Shown: one piece after another, positions 6,998 through 17,060 of the stretch
Position numbering within the stretch: the first letter of the stretch is position 1
How the letters are laid out: each line of letters begins with the position of its first letter
Assembly: GCA_041946965.1 (NCBI GenBank)
Contig: JBHGBM010000104.1
Coordinates: forward strand, 1-17,117
Direction: 5' to 3'
Origin: JBHGBM01 sp041946965
Lineage (GTDB): Bacteria; Acidobacteriota; Terriglobia; Bryobacterales; Bryobacteraceae
Length of the DNA stretch: 17,117 nt
The notes under the pieces: generated by a model
Told to the model about the DNA's origin: nothing
What the model saw: only the letters and a program-made list of their open reading frames with translations
Databases searched by the model: none
Made by a program: the position numbers and the translations under genes

Positions 6998-7789
6998 CTA
7001 CTGGTTTAACGCGGCGGCCGGCAGGAAAGTTGCGGGGCTGATGGCGTCCCCAACGGAGATGCGGATTTCGGGTTTCGCGGCCAGCGTCTCCGGCAGGACC
7101 ACGTTCACCTGGTAGAGACCCGCAAAACCCGGAGCAGCCCCCGCCCAGAAAGGCTCGACGGGCGCACCGCCGACCACCACGCGCACGCTCTTCCTGTTTT
7201 GGAGCGCCAGCGCATCCGCGCCGAGCCCGGCCGGCGCGAAATCGAAATCCCCGAAGCGCACGACCGTGCGGCCCAGCCCGGCTGCATACAGGACGATCGC
7301 CTCTCCTGGCCGCGCGGGCTTTTCCGGAGTAATCAGAGTCCAATCCGCGTGAATCGCCACGGCGAATTCGCCGCTCTGGTACAACCCCGGCGCCACGGTT
7401 TCGAGCTTCAGCTTCACCGCCGGCCCGTGGGTCCCCTCCCGCACCACCACGATCTCCATGTCGCCTTCCACCGCCGACGCCGGAATCAGCGCGTTGACCT
7501 GCTTGGGCGAAACGAAGTAAAGAGGCGCCGGCGTGCGGTTGGCGAGCACCTGGACGCCCCCCAGCCGTTCCGGCAGCCGCGCCTCGCCGGCGGCGGTTTT
7601 CTGCTCCCAGGATAGATCCGTGCCGTAAATGCTGATGGGAATGTTGGGGGCGAACGGCCCGGCCGTGTTGGTTGCCGAATGCGCGATGCTGCCGGCCGAG
7701 TACTCGGGCGCCGCCGTTTTCACGGAACTCTCGCACCGCGCAGACGTTCCGAAAGCCACCAACAGCACCGCCGCTTGCGCGGCAGTCAC
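6998..7789 (-). CDS. stand-alone TIGR03437 domain protein, exported
   Basis: 263 residues from a GTG at 7789. AGGAG at 7795-7799 lies five bases upstream; a GTG at 7795 overlaps that site and is therefore less likely. A short signal peptide (about residues 1-20, ending SARCES) precedes one domain that I recognise as TIGR03437, the Solibacter C-terminal domain: EYSAGSIAHSATNTAGPFAP, then ISIYGTDLS, then LGGVQVLANRTPAPLYFVSP, KQVNALIPAS, VLYAAGLGRT and GFAGLYQVNVVLPE. The domain normally forms the last 200-odd residues of large secreted proteins with NHL, beta-propeller or Ig-like repeats; here nothing precedes it but a signal peptide. Its function is unknown; it is assumed to be outside the cytoplasmic membrane. 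It is the first gene of the minus-strand cluster and is the best clue to the host lineage. Confidence 0.85.
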   Translation of the reverse strand: MTAAQAAVLLVAFGTSARCESSVKTAAPEYSAGSIAHSATNTAGPFAPNIPISIYGTDLSWEQKTAAGEARLPERLGGVQVLANRTPAPLYFVSPKQVNALIPASAVEGDMEIVVVREGTHGPAVKLKLETVAPGLYQSGEFAVAIHADWTLITPEKPARPGEAIVLYAAGLGRTVVRFGDFDFAPAGLGADALALQNRKSVRVVVGGAPVEPFWAGAAPGFAGLYQVNVVLPETLAAKPEIRISVGDAISPATFLPAAALNQ

Positions 7790-7817
7790 TTGCACTCCTA
7801 TCTTACACGCGCATAAT
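7790..7817 (+). promoter_or_regulatory. candidate promoter of the 64-residue gene
   Basis: TTGCAC (7790-7795), 16 bases, then CATAAT (7812-7817), five of six bases of the -10 consensus. Transcription would start near 7824, just before the AGGAGG at 7825-7830. Only the -10 is convincing. Confidence 0.4.
7800..7805 (-). promoter_or_regulatory. candidate -10 box of the TIGR03437 gene
   Basis: TAAGAT on the minus strand lies just upstream of AGGAG and the GTG at 7789. A CTGACC 15 bases further upstream (7821-7826) is a weak -35. It interleaves with the divergent promoter of the 64-residue gene, so the two may compete. Weak evidence. Confidence 0.3.
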
Positions 7818-7839
7818 GGTGGTCAGGAGGACGCGATCT

Positions 7840-8034
7840 ATGCCCGCGCCCAAACCGACGCCGCGGCGCGCTTCAGAGGCGGACATCCACAGCGCCGAAC
7901 GCTACCTGGAAGACCTCATCGCCCAGGACTCCCTTGCCCCCGAGGAAGTCACCGCCATGAAACGCAGCATCGAAGCTATTCGCCGGGGGGACATGACGCT
8001 GGCGGAGTTCGAAAACAAGTACGGCGAGGAGTAA
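7840..8034 (+). CDS. small hypothetical helical protein (64 residues)
   Basis: The start at 7840 is fixed by a near-perfect AGGAGG nine bases upstream; the reading frame is open further upstream but lacks a comparable signal. The protein has a Pro/basic lead (MPAPKPTPRR) followed by what looks like two or three amphipathic helices, including ADIHSAERYLEDLI, PEEVTAMKRSIEAIRRG and TLAEFENKYGEE. It has no cysteines, no signal peptide and no membrane segment. I do not recognise the family. The size and charge pattern resemble small antitoxin-like or adaptor proteins, but no toxin gene is adjacent. Its last 59 bases overlap, tail to tail, the end of the aminotransferase gene on the other strand. 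The strong ribosome site and -10 box argue that it is real. Confidence 0.7.
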   Translation: MPAPKPTPRRASEADIHSAERYLEDLIAQDSLAPEEVTAMKRSIEAIRRGDMTLAEFENKYGEE

Positions 8035-9153
8035 ACCCAAGCTCCGCGAGCGCGGCGGCCAAGCGATCAAGATCGGAATCGTCGTTGTAAAAGTGCGGTG
8101 AGACGCGCAGGTTCCCGTGACGCGCCGAGACCAGCACGCGGCGCTCCTGTAAGCCGCGCGCGAGGGCCCGCGCGTCGGCGCCTGGAAACGCCGCGGCTAC
8201 AATCTGCGAATCGTAATGCGGCAGGCGGCCGGAAGGCAGTTCGGCCCCGGCGTTGCGCAACACCTCGCGCGCGCCCTGGGCCAGTTCCATCACCCGCCGT
8301 TCAATGGCCGCGGGGCCGATCTCCAGCTCCATTTCGATCGCGGCCGCCATGGCGTACAGCAGCGCGAAGCTGACCATGCCGCCTTCGTAGCGCTCGGCGT
8401 CCGGTGAAAATTCCGGCTCGCCGTGGTGCAGGTTCTCGAAGTTGCGCCAGCGGCGGTCGCTGCGCCAGCCGATGACGTTGGGGGGAAGCCAGCCGCGCAG
8501 CCGGGGGCTCACGTACATGAAACCTGCGCCGTTGGGCGAGAGCAGCCACTTGTAGGCGTGCACCGCAAGCAGGTCCGGCTGCACGCGCCCGATGTCGAAT
8601 TCGAGCGCGCCCACGCTCTGCGTGCCGTCCACATAGAGGAGCCCGCCGCGCTCGTGAAGCCACGGCGCAAGCTCCTGGAGCGGCGCGCGGAAACCATCGG
8701 TGTAATTCACCGTGCTCACGGCGACAAGCCGCGTGCGCTCCGTGACAGCTTGTCGGAAATTCCCGTAGTCCGCATCCACGAACTCCACGCCGATGCGCCG
8801 GAGCCAACTGGGATGGTAGTAGTGGTTCGGAAACTCGTTGTGAAACGTGACGATGCGATCGCCGGGCTTCCAATCAATTCCGCCCAGCAGCAGGGAGAAG
8901 CCGCTGGAAGCGTTCTGAATGAACGCGATGTCCTCGGGCCGGCAGTGCACCAGCCGCGCCGCCAGCGCGCGGATGGAATCGGCGTCGTCGAACCACTGCA
9001 TGAAATCCATGCAGGCGGCGCGGTCGCGGCGTGCGAAGTGCCGGTTCACCGCCTCCACCGCCCGCCGCGGCATTTGCCCGAAGGTCGCCGTATTCAGGCA
9101 GGTCCAGCCGGAAAGCGCGGGAAACTCGGCCCGTAAGGACTGCCAGTCCACGC

Positions 9154-9157
<4 letters not shown>
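7976..9157 (-). CDS. class V PLP aminotransferase (cysteine desulfurase/isopenicillin-N-epimerase-like)
   Basis: 393 residues, fold type I PLP enzyme. Landmarks from the GTG at 9157: LNTATFGQMP (21-30, N-terminal substrate loop), QNASSGFS (81-88), VDGTQSVGALEFD (176-188, with D177 contacting the pyridine nitrogen), and AVHAYKWLLSPNGAGF (198-213), where K203 should form the Schiff base. YEGGMVSFALLYAMAAAIE near 275-295 is also typical. The class includes cysteine desulfurases, kynureninase-like and epimerase-like enzymes. No mobile loop with the catalytic Cys of IscS/SufS is evident, so a cysteine desulfurase role is doubtful. The start GTG overlaps the proS stop by 4 nt (GTGA); a GTG two codons later is an alternative. 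The last 19 residues (after LGF) are Pro/Arg/Cys rich and are read through the antisense of the neighbouring small gene. Confidence 0.88.
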
Positions 9158-10854
<1,697 letters not shown>

Positions 10855-10904
10855 ATCGAAAAGGCGATACGAAAGGCGGCCCGCGCCCGTGGATCGGGGC
10901 GCGC

Positions 10905-10925
10905 GCTAATCGCTAAGAGCTAAGA
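10905..10925. repeat. three tandem heptamers GCTAAnn in the proS/rpiB gap
   Basis: GCTAATC, GCTAAGA and GCTAAGA follow one another without gaps. This spacing of 7 bp lies in the only A/T-richer stretch between the divergent proS and rpiB genes. It may be a protein-binding array or a chance slippage product; nothing in the sequence decides this. Confidence 0.5.
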
Positions 10926-10939
10926 GATTTAGTCTATCA

Positions 10940-10948
10940 TGCTAGAAT
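10940..10948 (+). promoter_or_regulatory. extended -10 promoter of the rpiB-glyA operon
   Basis: TGC directly precedes TAGAAT (10943-10948), an extended -10 arrangement that does not need a strong -35; none is visible. Transcription should begin about 7 nt before the rpiB ATG at 10962. No Shine-Dalgarno sequence fits in that short leader. Confidence 0.55.
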
Positions 10949-10961
10949 CAACGTTACCCCT

Positions 10962-11429
10962 ATGAAAATTGCGATTGGCGCCGATCACGCCGGAGTTGTC
11001 CTGAAAGACGCGCTTCGCCGCAAGCTGGAGGCCGACGGTCACGAGGTGGTCGATTACGGGACGAATTCGAACGAATCCTGCGACTATCCCGACTTCGCTC
11101 AGAGCGTGGGGCGCGATGTGGCCGGCGGGCGCGCCGACCGCGGCGTCCTGGTATGCTACACCGGCATCGGCATGGCGATGGCCGCCAACAAGGTCCGGGG
11201 CGTGCGGGCGGCCCCGGCGCAAAACGACGAGGAAGTGCGGCTCACGCGCGAGCACAACGACGCCAACGTGCTCACGCTCGGCGCCAAATTCCTTTCCGAG
11301 GAACGCGCCGCTGAACTCGTCGACCTGTTTCTGAATACGCAATTCCAGGGCGGGCGCCACGCGCGGCGCGTGGCCAAAATCGCCCAGATCGAGCAGGCAG
11401 CCAAGTGGGAGGGAGGCTCCAATGACTGA
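10962..11429 (+). CDS. rpiB: ribose-5-phosphate isomerase B
   Basis: 155 residues, the normal size for RpiB/LacAB. It interconverts ribose 5-phosphate and ribulose 5-phosphate in the non-oxidative pentose phosphate pathway. IGADHAG (5-11, D8/H9), the active-site loop LVCYTGIGMAMAANK with the catalytic Cys65 (63-77; most relatives have Gly or Ser after the Cys, here Tyr), and TREHNDANVL (95-104, His98) match the E. coli residues Cys66 and His99. The C-terminal GGRHARRV helix is also typical. It is the first gene of the rpiB-glyA-GT4-M20 operon and overlaps glyA by 8 nt. The leader is very short and lacks a ribosome site, so initiation may be leaderless-like. Together with the transketolase at 3946-6141 it serves the same pathway. 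Confidence 0.96.
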   Translation: MKIAIGADHAGVVLKDALRRKLEADGHEVVDYGTNSNESCDYPDFAQSVGRDVAGGRADRGVLVCYTGIGMAMAANKVRGVRAAPAQNDEEVRLTREHNDANVLTLGAKFLSEERAAELVDLFLNTQFQGGRHARRVAKIAQIEQAAKWEGGSND

Positions 11430-12702
11430 AGCGGAACGCATGTCGCGGCCCCTGGCCGAGGTCGATCCCGAAGTCTGGCAGGCCATCCAGCACGAGATCG
11501 GGCGCCAGGACGGACAGCTCGAGCTGATCGCCAGCGAGAACTTCACCTCCGAGGCTGTTTTGCAGGCCACCGCCAGCGTGTTCACCAACAAGTACGCCGA
11601 GGGCTACCCCGGGCGGCGTTACTACGGCGGCTGCGAGTTTACGGACATTGTGGAGAACCTGGCCCGCGACCGCGCCAAGAAGATTTTCGGGGCCGAACAC
11701 GCCAACGTGCAACCGCACGCCGGATCGCAGGCCAACCAGGCGGCGTACGCCGCGGTCTTGCAGCCCGGCGATACCATCCTCGGGCTGAATCTCTCCCATG
11801 GCGGGCACCTCACCCACGGCCATCACCTGAACTTTTCCGGCAAGACCTACAAGGTAGTGCCCTATGGCGTCCGGCGCGAGGACGAGCGCATCGACTACGA
11901 CGAATTGGCGCGCCTGGCCGATGAGCACAAGCCGAAGATGATCATCGCCGGCGGCAGCGCGTATCCCCGCATCCTGGACTTCCCGCGTTTCCGCGAGATC
12001 GCCGACTCGGTGGGCGCGCTGCTGCTGGTGGATATGGCCCATTTCTCCGGGCTGGTGGCCGCCGGGCTGCATCCGAACCCGTGCCGGTGGGCCGACATCG
12101 TCACCTCCACAACGCACAAGACGCTGCGCGGCCCGCGCGCGGGCCTGATCCTGTGCCGCGCGCAGTACGCGCAGGCCGTCGACAAGACGGTGTTTCCCGG
12201 AATCCAGGGCGGGCCGCTGGTCCACGTGCTCGCCGCCAAGGCGGTCTGCTTCCTGGAAGCCATGCAGCCGGAATTCATCGAGTACCAAAAGCGGGTCGTC
12301 GCGAACGCGCGGGCGCTCGCCGCCGGCATGGCGGAGGCCGGCTATCGCGTGGTCTCCGGCGGCACCGATACGCATCTCATGCTGGTGGATATCTTCAGCA
12401 AGGGGCTGCGCGGCAAGGAAGCCGAGGCGGCGCTCGACCGCGCGCGCATCACCGTCAACAAGAACACCATCCCGTTCGACGCGAACCCGCCGCTGAATCC
12501 CAGCGGCATCCGGCTGGGCTCGCCCGCCGTCACCACCCGCGGCTTCAACGTCCCCGAGATGCGCGAGGTGGCGGCGCTCATCGCCCAGGTGCTGGACAAC
12601 ATCAACAACGAGGATGCGATCGCGGAGGTGCGCCGCAAGGTGGGCGCTCTCACCGCCCGCTTCCCGCTTTATAACTGGAAGCTCCAGACCGCCCGCGCCT
12701 GA
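11422..12702 (+). CDS. glyA: serine hydroxymethyltransferase
   Basis: 426 residues, standard length. A PLP enzyme that converts serine and tetrahydrofolate to glycine and methylene-tetrahydrofolate, the main source of one-carbon units. LELIASENF (33-41), NKYAEGYPGRRYYGGCEF (56-73), PHAGSQAN (98-105), LSHGGHLTHG (124-133), DMAHFSG (204-210, with D204 and H207 at the cofactor) and TSTTHKTLRGPRAG (228-241, Schiff-base K233) are diagnostic. The start ATG lies within the end of rpiB (8-nt overlap) and is preceded by GGGAGG inside rpiB, so translation is coupled. The stop is directly followed by the ATG of the glycosyltransferase. Confidence 0.98.
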   Translation: MTEAERMSRPLAEVDPEVWQAIQHEIGRQDGQLELIASENFTSEAVLQATASVFTNKYAEGYPGRRYYGGCEFTDIVENLARDRAKKIFGAEHANVQPHAGSQANQAAYAAVLQPGDTILGLNLSHGGHLTHGHHLNFSGKTYKVVPYGVRREDERIDYDELARLADEHKPKMIIAGGSAYPRILDFPRFREIADSVGALLLVDMAHFSGLVAAGLHPNPCRWADIVTSTTHKTLRGPRAGLILCRAQYAQAVDKTVFPGIQGGPLVHVLAAKAVCFLEAMQPEFIEYQKRVVANARALAAGMAEAGYRVVSGGTDTHLMLVDIFSKGLRGKEAEAALDRARITVNKNTIPFDANPPLNPSGIRLGSPAVTTRGFNVPEMREVAALIAQVLDNINNEDAIAEVRRKVGALTARFPLYNWKLQTARA

Positions 12703-13868
<1,166 letters not shown>

Positions 13869-13872
<4 letters not shown>

Positions 13873-15431
13873 GAACACTCATTCTGCTGGCTTGTGCCGG
13901 GCTGGCCGCCGCGCAGCAGCCCGGACTGGAGCAACTGAAACGCGAAGCCATGGATCTGGTGAATGCGAGGCGCACGCTGATCCAGCAGATGGTGGATTCC
14001 ATCTTCAGCTTCGCGGAACTGGGTTTTCAGGAGTTCGACACCTCGGCGTACGTCACCGGGATCCTGGAGAAGGAAGGATTCCGGGTGACCCGCGGCGCGG
14101 CCGGCATGCCCACCGCGTTCGTGGCGACCTGGGGTTCGGGCAAACCCGTGATCGGGTTGATGACCGACATCGACGGCCTGCCGGAGACCTCGCAGAAACC
14201 CGGCGTGCCGTGGCGCGAACCGCTCATCGCGGGGGGCCCGGGACACGGCGAAGGCCACAATTCCGGGCAGGCCGTGAACGTGACCGCCGCCATCGTGGTG
14301 AAGCAGCTCATGCAGAAGTACCGCATCCCGGGAACCCTCCGCGTGTATCCGGGAGTGGCCGAGGAGCTTCTCGCCAGCCGCACCTACATGGTGAACGCGG
14401 GGCTGTTCCAGGACCTGGACGTGATGCTGAGCAGCCACATCTCCTCCGACTTCGGCACCGGCTACGGCGCGGGCGGCTCGGGCCTGGTATCGACGCAGTA
14501 CAGCTTTCACGGGCGCAGCGCGCACGCCGCCGGTTCGCCGTGGTCCGGGCGCAGCGCGCTGGACGCGGTGGAACTGATGAACGTCGCCTGGAACTTCCGC
14601 CGAGAGCACCTGCGACCCGAGCATCGCTCGCACTACGTGATCGTGCACGGCGGCGATCAGCCCAACGTGGTGCCGCCGGAAGCCACGGTCTGGTATTTCT
14701 TCCGCGAATGGGATTACGCGCGCATCAAGGAACTGCACGAACTCGGCACCAAGCTGGCGGGCGCCGCGGCGGTGATGACCGACACCACCATGACCGAACG
14801 CATGCTGGCCTCCACCTGGCCAGGGCACTTCAACAAGCCCGTGGCCGAGGCGCTTTCCGCCAACATCCAGCGGGTGGGCATGCCGGAGTGGTCCGAAGCC
14901 GACCAGGCACTGGCGCGCGCCGCGCAGAACGAGATGAAATCCAAGGCGGACGGTCTGAAGACCAAGGTGCAGGAACTCAAGGAGCCGCGCCAGGCGACGG
15001 GCGGAGGGTCGGACGATATCGCCGAGGTCTCCTGGAATCTGCCCACGGTGGTGCTCCGCTACCCGGCCAATATTCCGGGCATGACCGGGCACCACTGGTC
15101 GAGCGGCATCGCCATGGCGACTCCCATCGCGCACAAGGGTTGCGCGGCGGGCGCGAAGGCCCACGCGCTCACCGTGCTCGATCTGCTGCTCAAGCCGGAA
15201 CTGCTGCGCGACGCCAGGGCGTATTTCGCGGACCAGACCAAGACGGTGAAATGGAAGTCGCTCATTCCGGAGGACACCAAGCCGCCCATCGACTTGAACC
15301 GCGAGAAGATGGAGCGCTTCCGCCCCGCGTTGAAGAAACTGCACTACGACCCCTCGCGCTACGCGAGCTACCTGGAGCAGTTGGGGGTGCAGTACCCGAC
15401 CACGGCCAGGCGCGAGGCGTCGCGGCCGTAA
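13869..15431 (+). CDS. exported M20-family amidohydrolase (AbgB/HmrA-like)
   Basis: 520 residues from the ATG at 13869, supported by AAGGAG five bases upstream and by an immediate signal peptide (MRTLILLACAGLAAAQQ). Family signs: SFAELGFQEFDTS (47-59), MTDIDGLPE (98-106), GPGHGEGHNSGQ (123-134), VAEELLASRTYMV (163-175, catalytic Glu pair E165/E166), SSHISSD (188-194, H190), then the dimerisation/lid domain FHGRSAHAAGSPWSGRSALD, NVVPPEATVWYFFRE, and the C-terminal GSDDIAEVSW and IAHKG. The closest known type is the AbgB subunit that cleaves p-aminobenzoyl-glutamate and similar N-acyl amino acids. The GHGCGHN metal motif of that type has Glu128 in place of Cys. About 60 C-terminal residues (from KTVKWKSL) are extra. 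Its last ~20 residues overlap the antisense methyltransferase remnant. Confidence 0.9.
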
Positions 15432-15571
15432 GGGCCGCCGTCGAGCCCGCCGAAGATCTCCGCACGCGCGAAACCGGCCCGCCGCACGAGGTCGGCACGG
15501 GTATCCTGCCAGCGCCGAGGCGTGAAGGAGCGTGCGGGGATCTCCACGGCCTTCCGGGCGCGGCCGGCCAC
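15368..15571 (-). pseudogene. C-terminal remnant of a SAM-dependent methyltransferase
   Basis: A 67-codon minus-strand frame whose central part reads SFTPRRW, DLVRRAGFARAEIFGGLDG (codons covering about 15433-15500) and GPYGRDASRLAVV. This is the typical ending of class I methyltransferases of the UbiE/Methyltransf_25 type: an LLRxAGF helix, a strand, a glycine turn with LDGxPY, then SxRLxVV. The SAM-binding N-terminal domain is absent; the sequence further upstream on this strand is the antisense of the isomerase-like gene. About 13 residues overlap the end of the M20 gene. It is best read as a decayed gene whose front part was deleted. It could be a chance antisense frame, but the motif order is hard to explain that way. 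Confidence 0.55.
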
Positions 15572-15585
15572 AACTCATTCCGGAG

Positions 15586-15591
15586 TATCAT
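15586..15591 (+). promoter_or_regulatory. -10 box of the isomerase-like gene
   Basis: TATCAT, five of six bases of the -10 consensus, ends 7 nt before the ATG at 15599. The start of transcription would fall on or beside that ATG. No convincing -35 is visible. If translation begins at the GTG at 15617, the mRNA leader would be about 18 nt and would contain GGAGAG. Confidence 0.5.
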
Positions 15592-15598
15592 ACCCGTT

Positions 15599-17017
15599 AT
15601 GCCGGAGAGATTCTACGTGACCCGGCGCCGTTTTCTGTATGGCGCCGCCGCTCTGCCTCTTTTTGGATCCGCGGAGCCGCCGCGCTCCTGGGACGGCCCC
15701 GCCGTGGTGCGGAAACTGTACCTCGGCGGCCGCCCGGGCTGGCCGCGGCCGGACGCGAACGTGGATGAGGAGCGTGCGAAGATTGACGCGCAACTCGCCC
15801 AACTCGAGCGACAATACCCCGCCCTGGTGCGCTTCACCGGCGGCGACATGGTGCGCTCCGCCGCCGAGATGGACGCCTGGCTCGCCAAGCCCGACGACAG
15901 CGACGTCACGCTGGCCTTCAACATGGTGACCATCGTGTTCCCGATGCTGCGCAAGCTGGTGGAGTCCAACCGGCCTTCGGTCCTGTTCGCGCTGCCCTAC
16001 ATGGGCCACGACTGGACCCATGCCGCGGCTTACGTGCAGAAGGGCGCGCGCTTCGACCTGATCGCCAGCAGCAGTTTCGCCGGCCTGGAGCCCTGGCTGC
16101 CGCTGTTCCGCACCGTGGGCCACCTGCGGCGCAGCAAGGTGCTGCTGATCTCGCCTCCCGCCGCGCGGCCCAAGGGCGAAGCGTACACGGCGCAGTTCGG
16201 CACCGCCTTCGGCTATCCGGCGTACGCGGAACTGAAAGCCCTGTACGACGCGGTGGACCCGGCGCGGGCGCGGGTGCTGGCGGACGAGTTCATCCGCGGC
16301 GCCGCGCGCGTGGTGGAGCCGACGCGCGAGGAAATCACCGATTCGATGCGGCTGTACCTCGCCATCGGACAGTTGCTGGAGCGCGAGAAAGCCAACGCGG
16401 TCGCCATCGACTGCCTGGGCGGCTTCGGCCGCAAGGAACTGCCCGCGTATCCGTGCATCGCGTTTTCGAAATTGAACGACGGCGGCAGGTACGGCGTCTG
16501 CGAATGCGACCTGGATTCGGCCATGACGCAGTTGCTGGTGACCTCGTTCTCCGGCATGCCCGGCTTCGTTTCCGACCCGGTCTTCGACACCAGCCGCAAC
16601 GAAGTGATCCATGCTCACTGCGTCTCCGCGACGAAGTTGCAGGGCGTGAACGGACCGGCGAGCCCCTATTGGGTGCGCTCCCACCTGGAGGACCACAAGG
16701 GCGCGTCGATGCAGGTGCTGGCGCCGGCGGGCGGGACGGTCACGGTGGCGCGTTTCGCCGGCCCCAACCGCCTGATGCTCTCGACCGGCGAAGCCCTGGG
16801 CAACGTGGACGACGAGCGCGGCTGCCGCACCAAGATCCGCACGCGCGTGAAGGATGGAGAGGCGCTGCTGGCCGGCTGGGCCGCGCCGATCACGGGAGGC
16901 CCCGCGATGCCGGGCACCCGCGACCTGCTGCACCGCGTGGTGTTCTACGGAGACCACGTAAAGAACATCGAGCGCCTGGGCCGCCTGACGGGCTTCAAGA
17001 CGCTGCACGAAGCCTGA
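15599..17017 (+). CDS. Tat-exported L-fucose/L-arabinose-isomerase-like protein
   Basis: 472 residues from the ATG at 15599. An in-frame GTG at 15617, with GGAGAG seven bases upstream, is a serious alternative and would give VTRRRFLYGAAALP as the exact Tat leader. The body resembles the fucose/arabinose isomerase-like superfamily: an N-terminal alpha/beta region (VTLAFNMVTIVFPMLRKL, SVLFALPYMGHDW), a central domain (NAVAIDCLGGFG, 266-276), and the metal-region motif VCECDLDSAMTQLL (300-313, candidates E302 and D304) followed by GFVSDP and NEVIHAHC (334-341, H338/H340). Known members act in the cytoplasm on free sugars, so a twin-arginine leader is unusual. Substrate unknown; it might act on a sugar or bind one in the periplasm. 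It has its own -10 box and is followed by tRNA-Thr. Confidence 0.72.
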   Translation: MPERFYVTRRRFLYGAAALPLFGSAEPPRSWDGPAVVRKLYLGGRPGWPRPDANVDEERAKIDAQLAQLERQYPALVRFTGGDMVRSAAEMDAWLAKPDDSDVTLAFNMVTIVFPMLRKLVESNRPSVLFALPYMGHDWTHAAAYVQKGARFDLIASSSFAGLEPWLPLFRTVGHLRRSKVLLISPPAARPKGEAYTAQFGTAFGYPAYAELKALYDAVDPARARVLADEFIRGAARVVEPTREEITDSMRLYLAIGQLLEREKANAVAIDCLGGFGRKELPAYPCIAFSKLNDGGRYGVCECDLDSAMTQLLVTSFSGMPGFVSDPVFDTSRNEVIHAHCVSATKLQGVNGPASPYWVRSHLEDHKGASMQVLAPAGGTVTVARFAGPNRLMLSTGEALGNVDDERGCRTKIRTRVKDGEALLAGWAAPITGGPAMPGTRDLLHRVVFYGDHVKNIERLGRLTGFKTLHEA

Positions 17018-17032
17018 AGCGGCCGGCGCCCG

Positions 17033-17041
17033 TGTTATCAT
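17033..17041 (+). promoter_or_regulatory. extended -10 promoter of tRNA-Thr
   Basis: TGT precedes TATCAT (17036-17041), an extended -10. A partial -35 CTGAAG (17014-17019) lies 16 bases upstream and overlaps the stop of the isomerase-like gene. The tRNA 5' end is 19 nt downstream, leaving a leader of about 12 nt. Confidence 0.5.
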
Positions 17042-17060
17042 TGAGATGAACCCACCGCGA

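Noticed and set aside
13892..15598. Upstream open extension of the isomerase-like gene through the M20 gene
   Set aside because: The frame stays open by composition only. The real gene begins with a Tat leader and a -10 box near 15586-15617.
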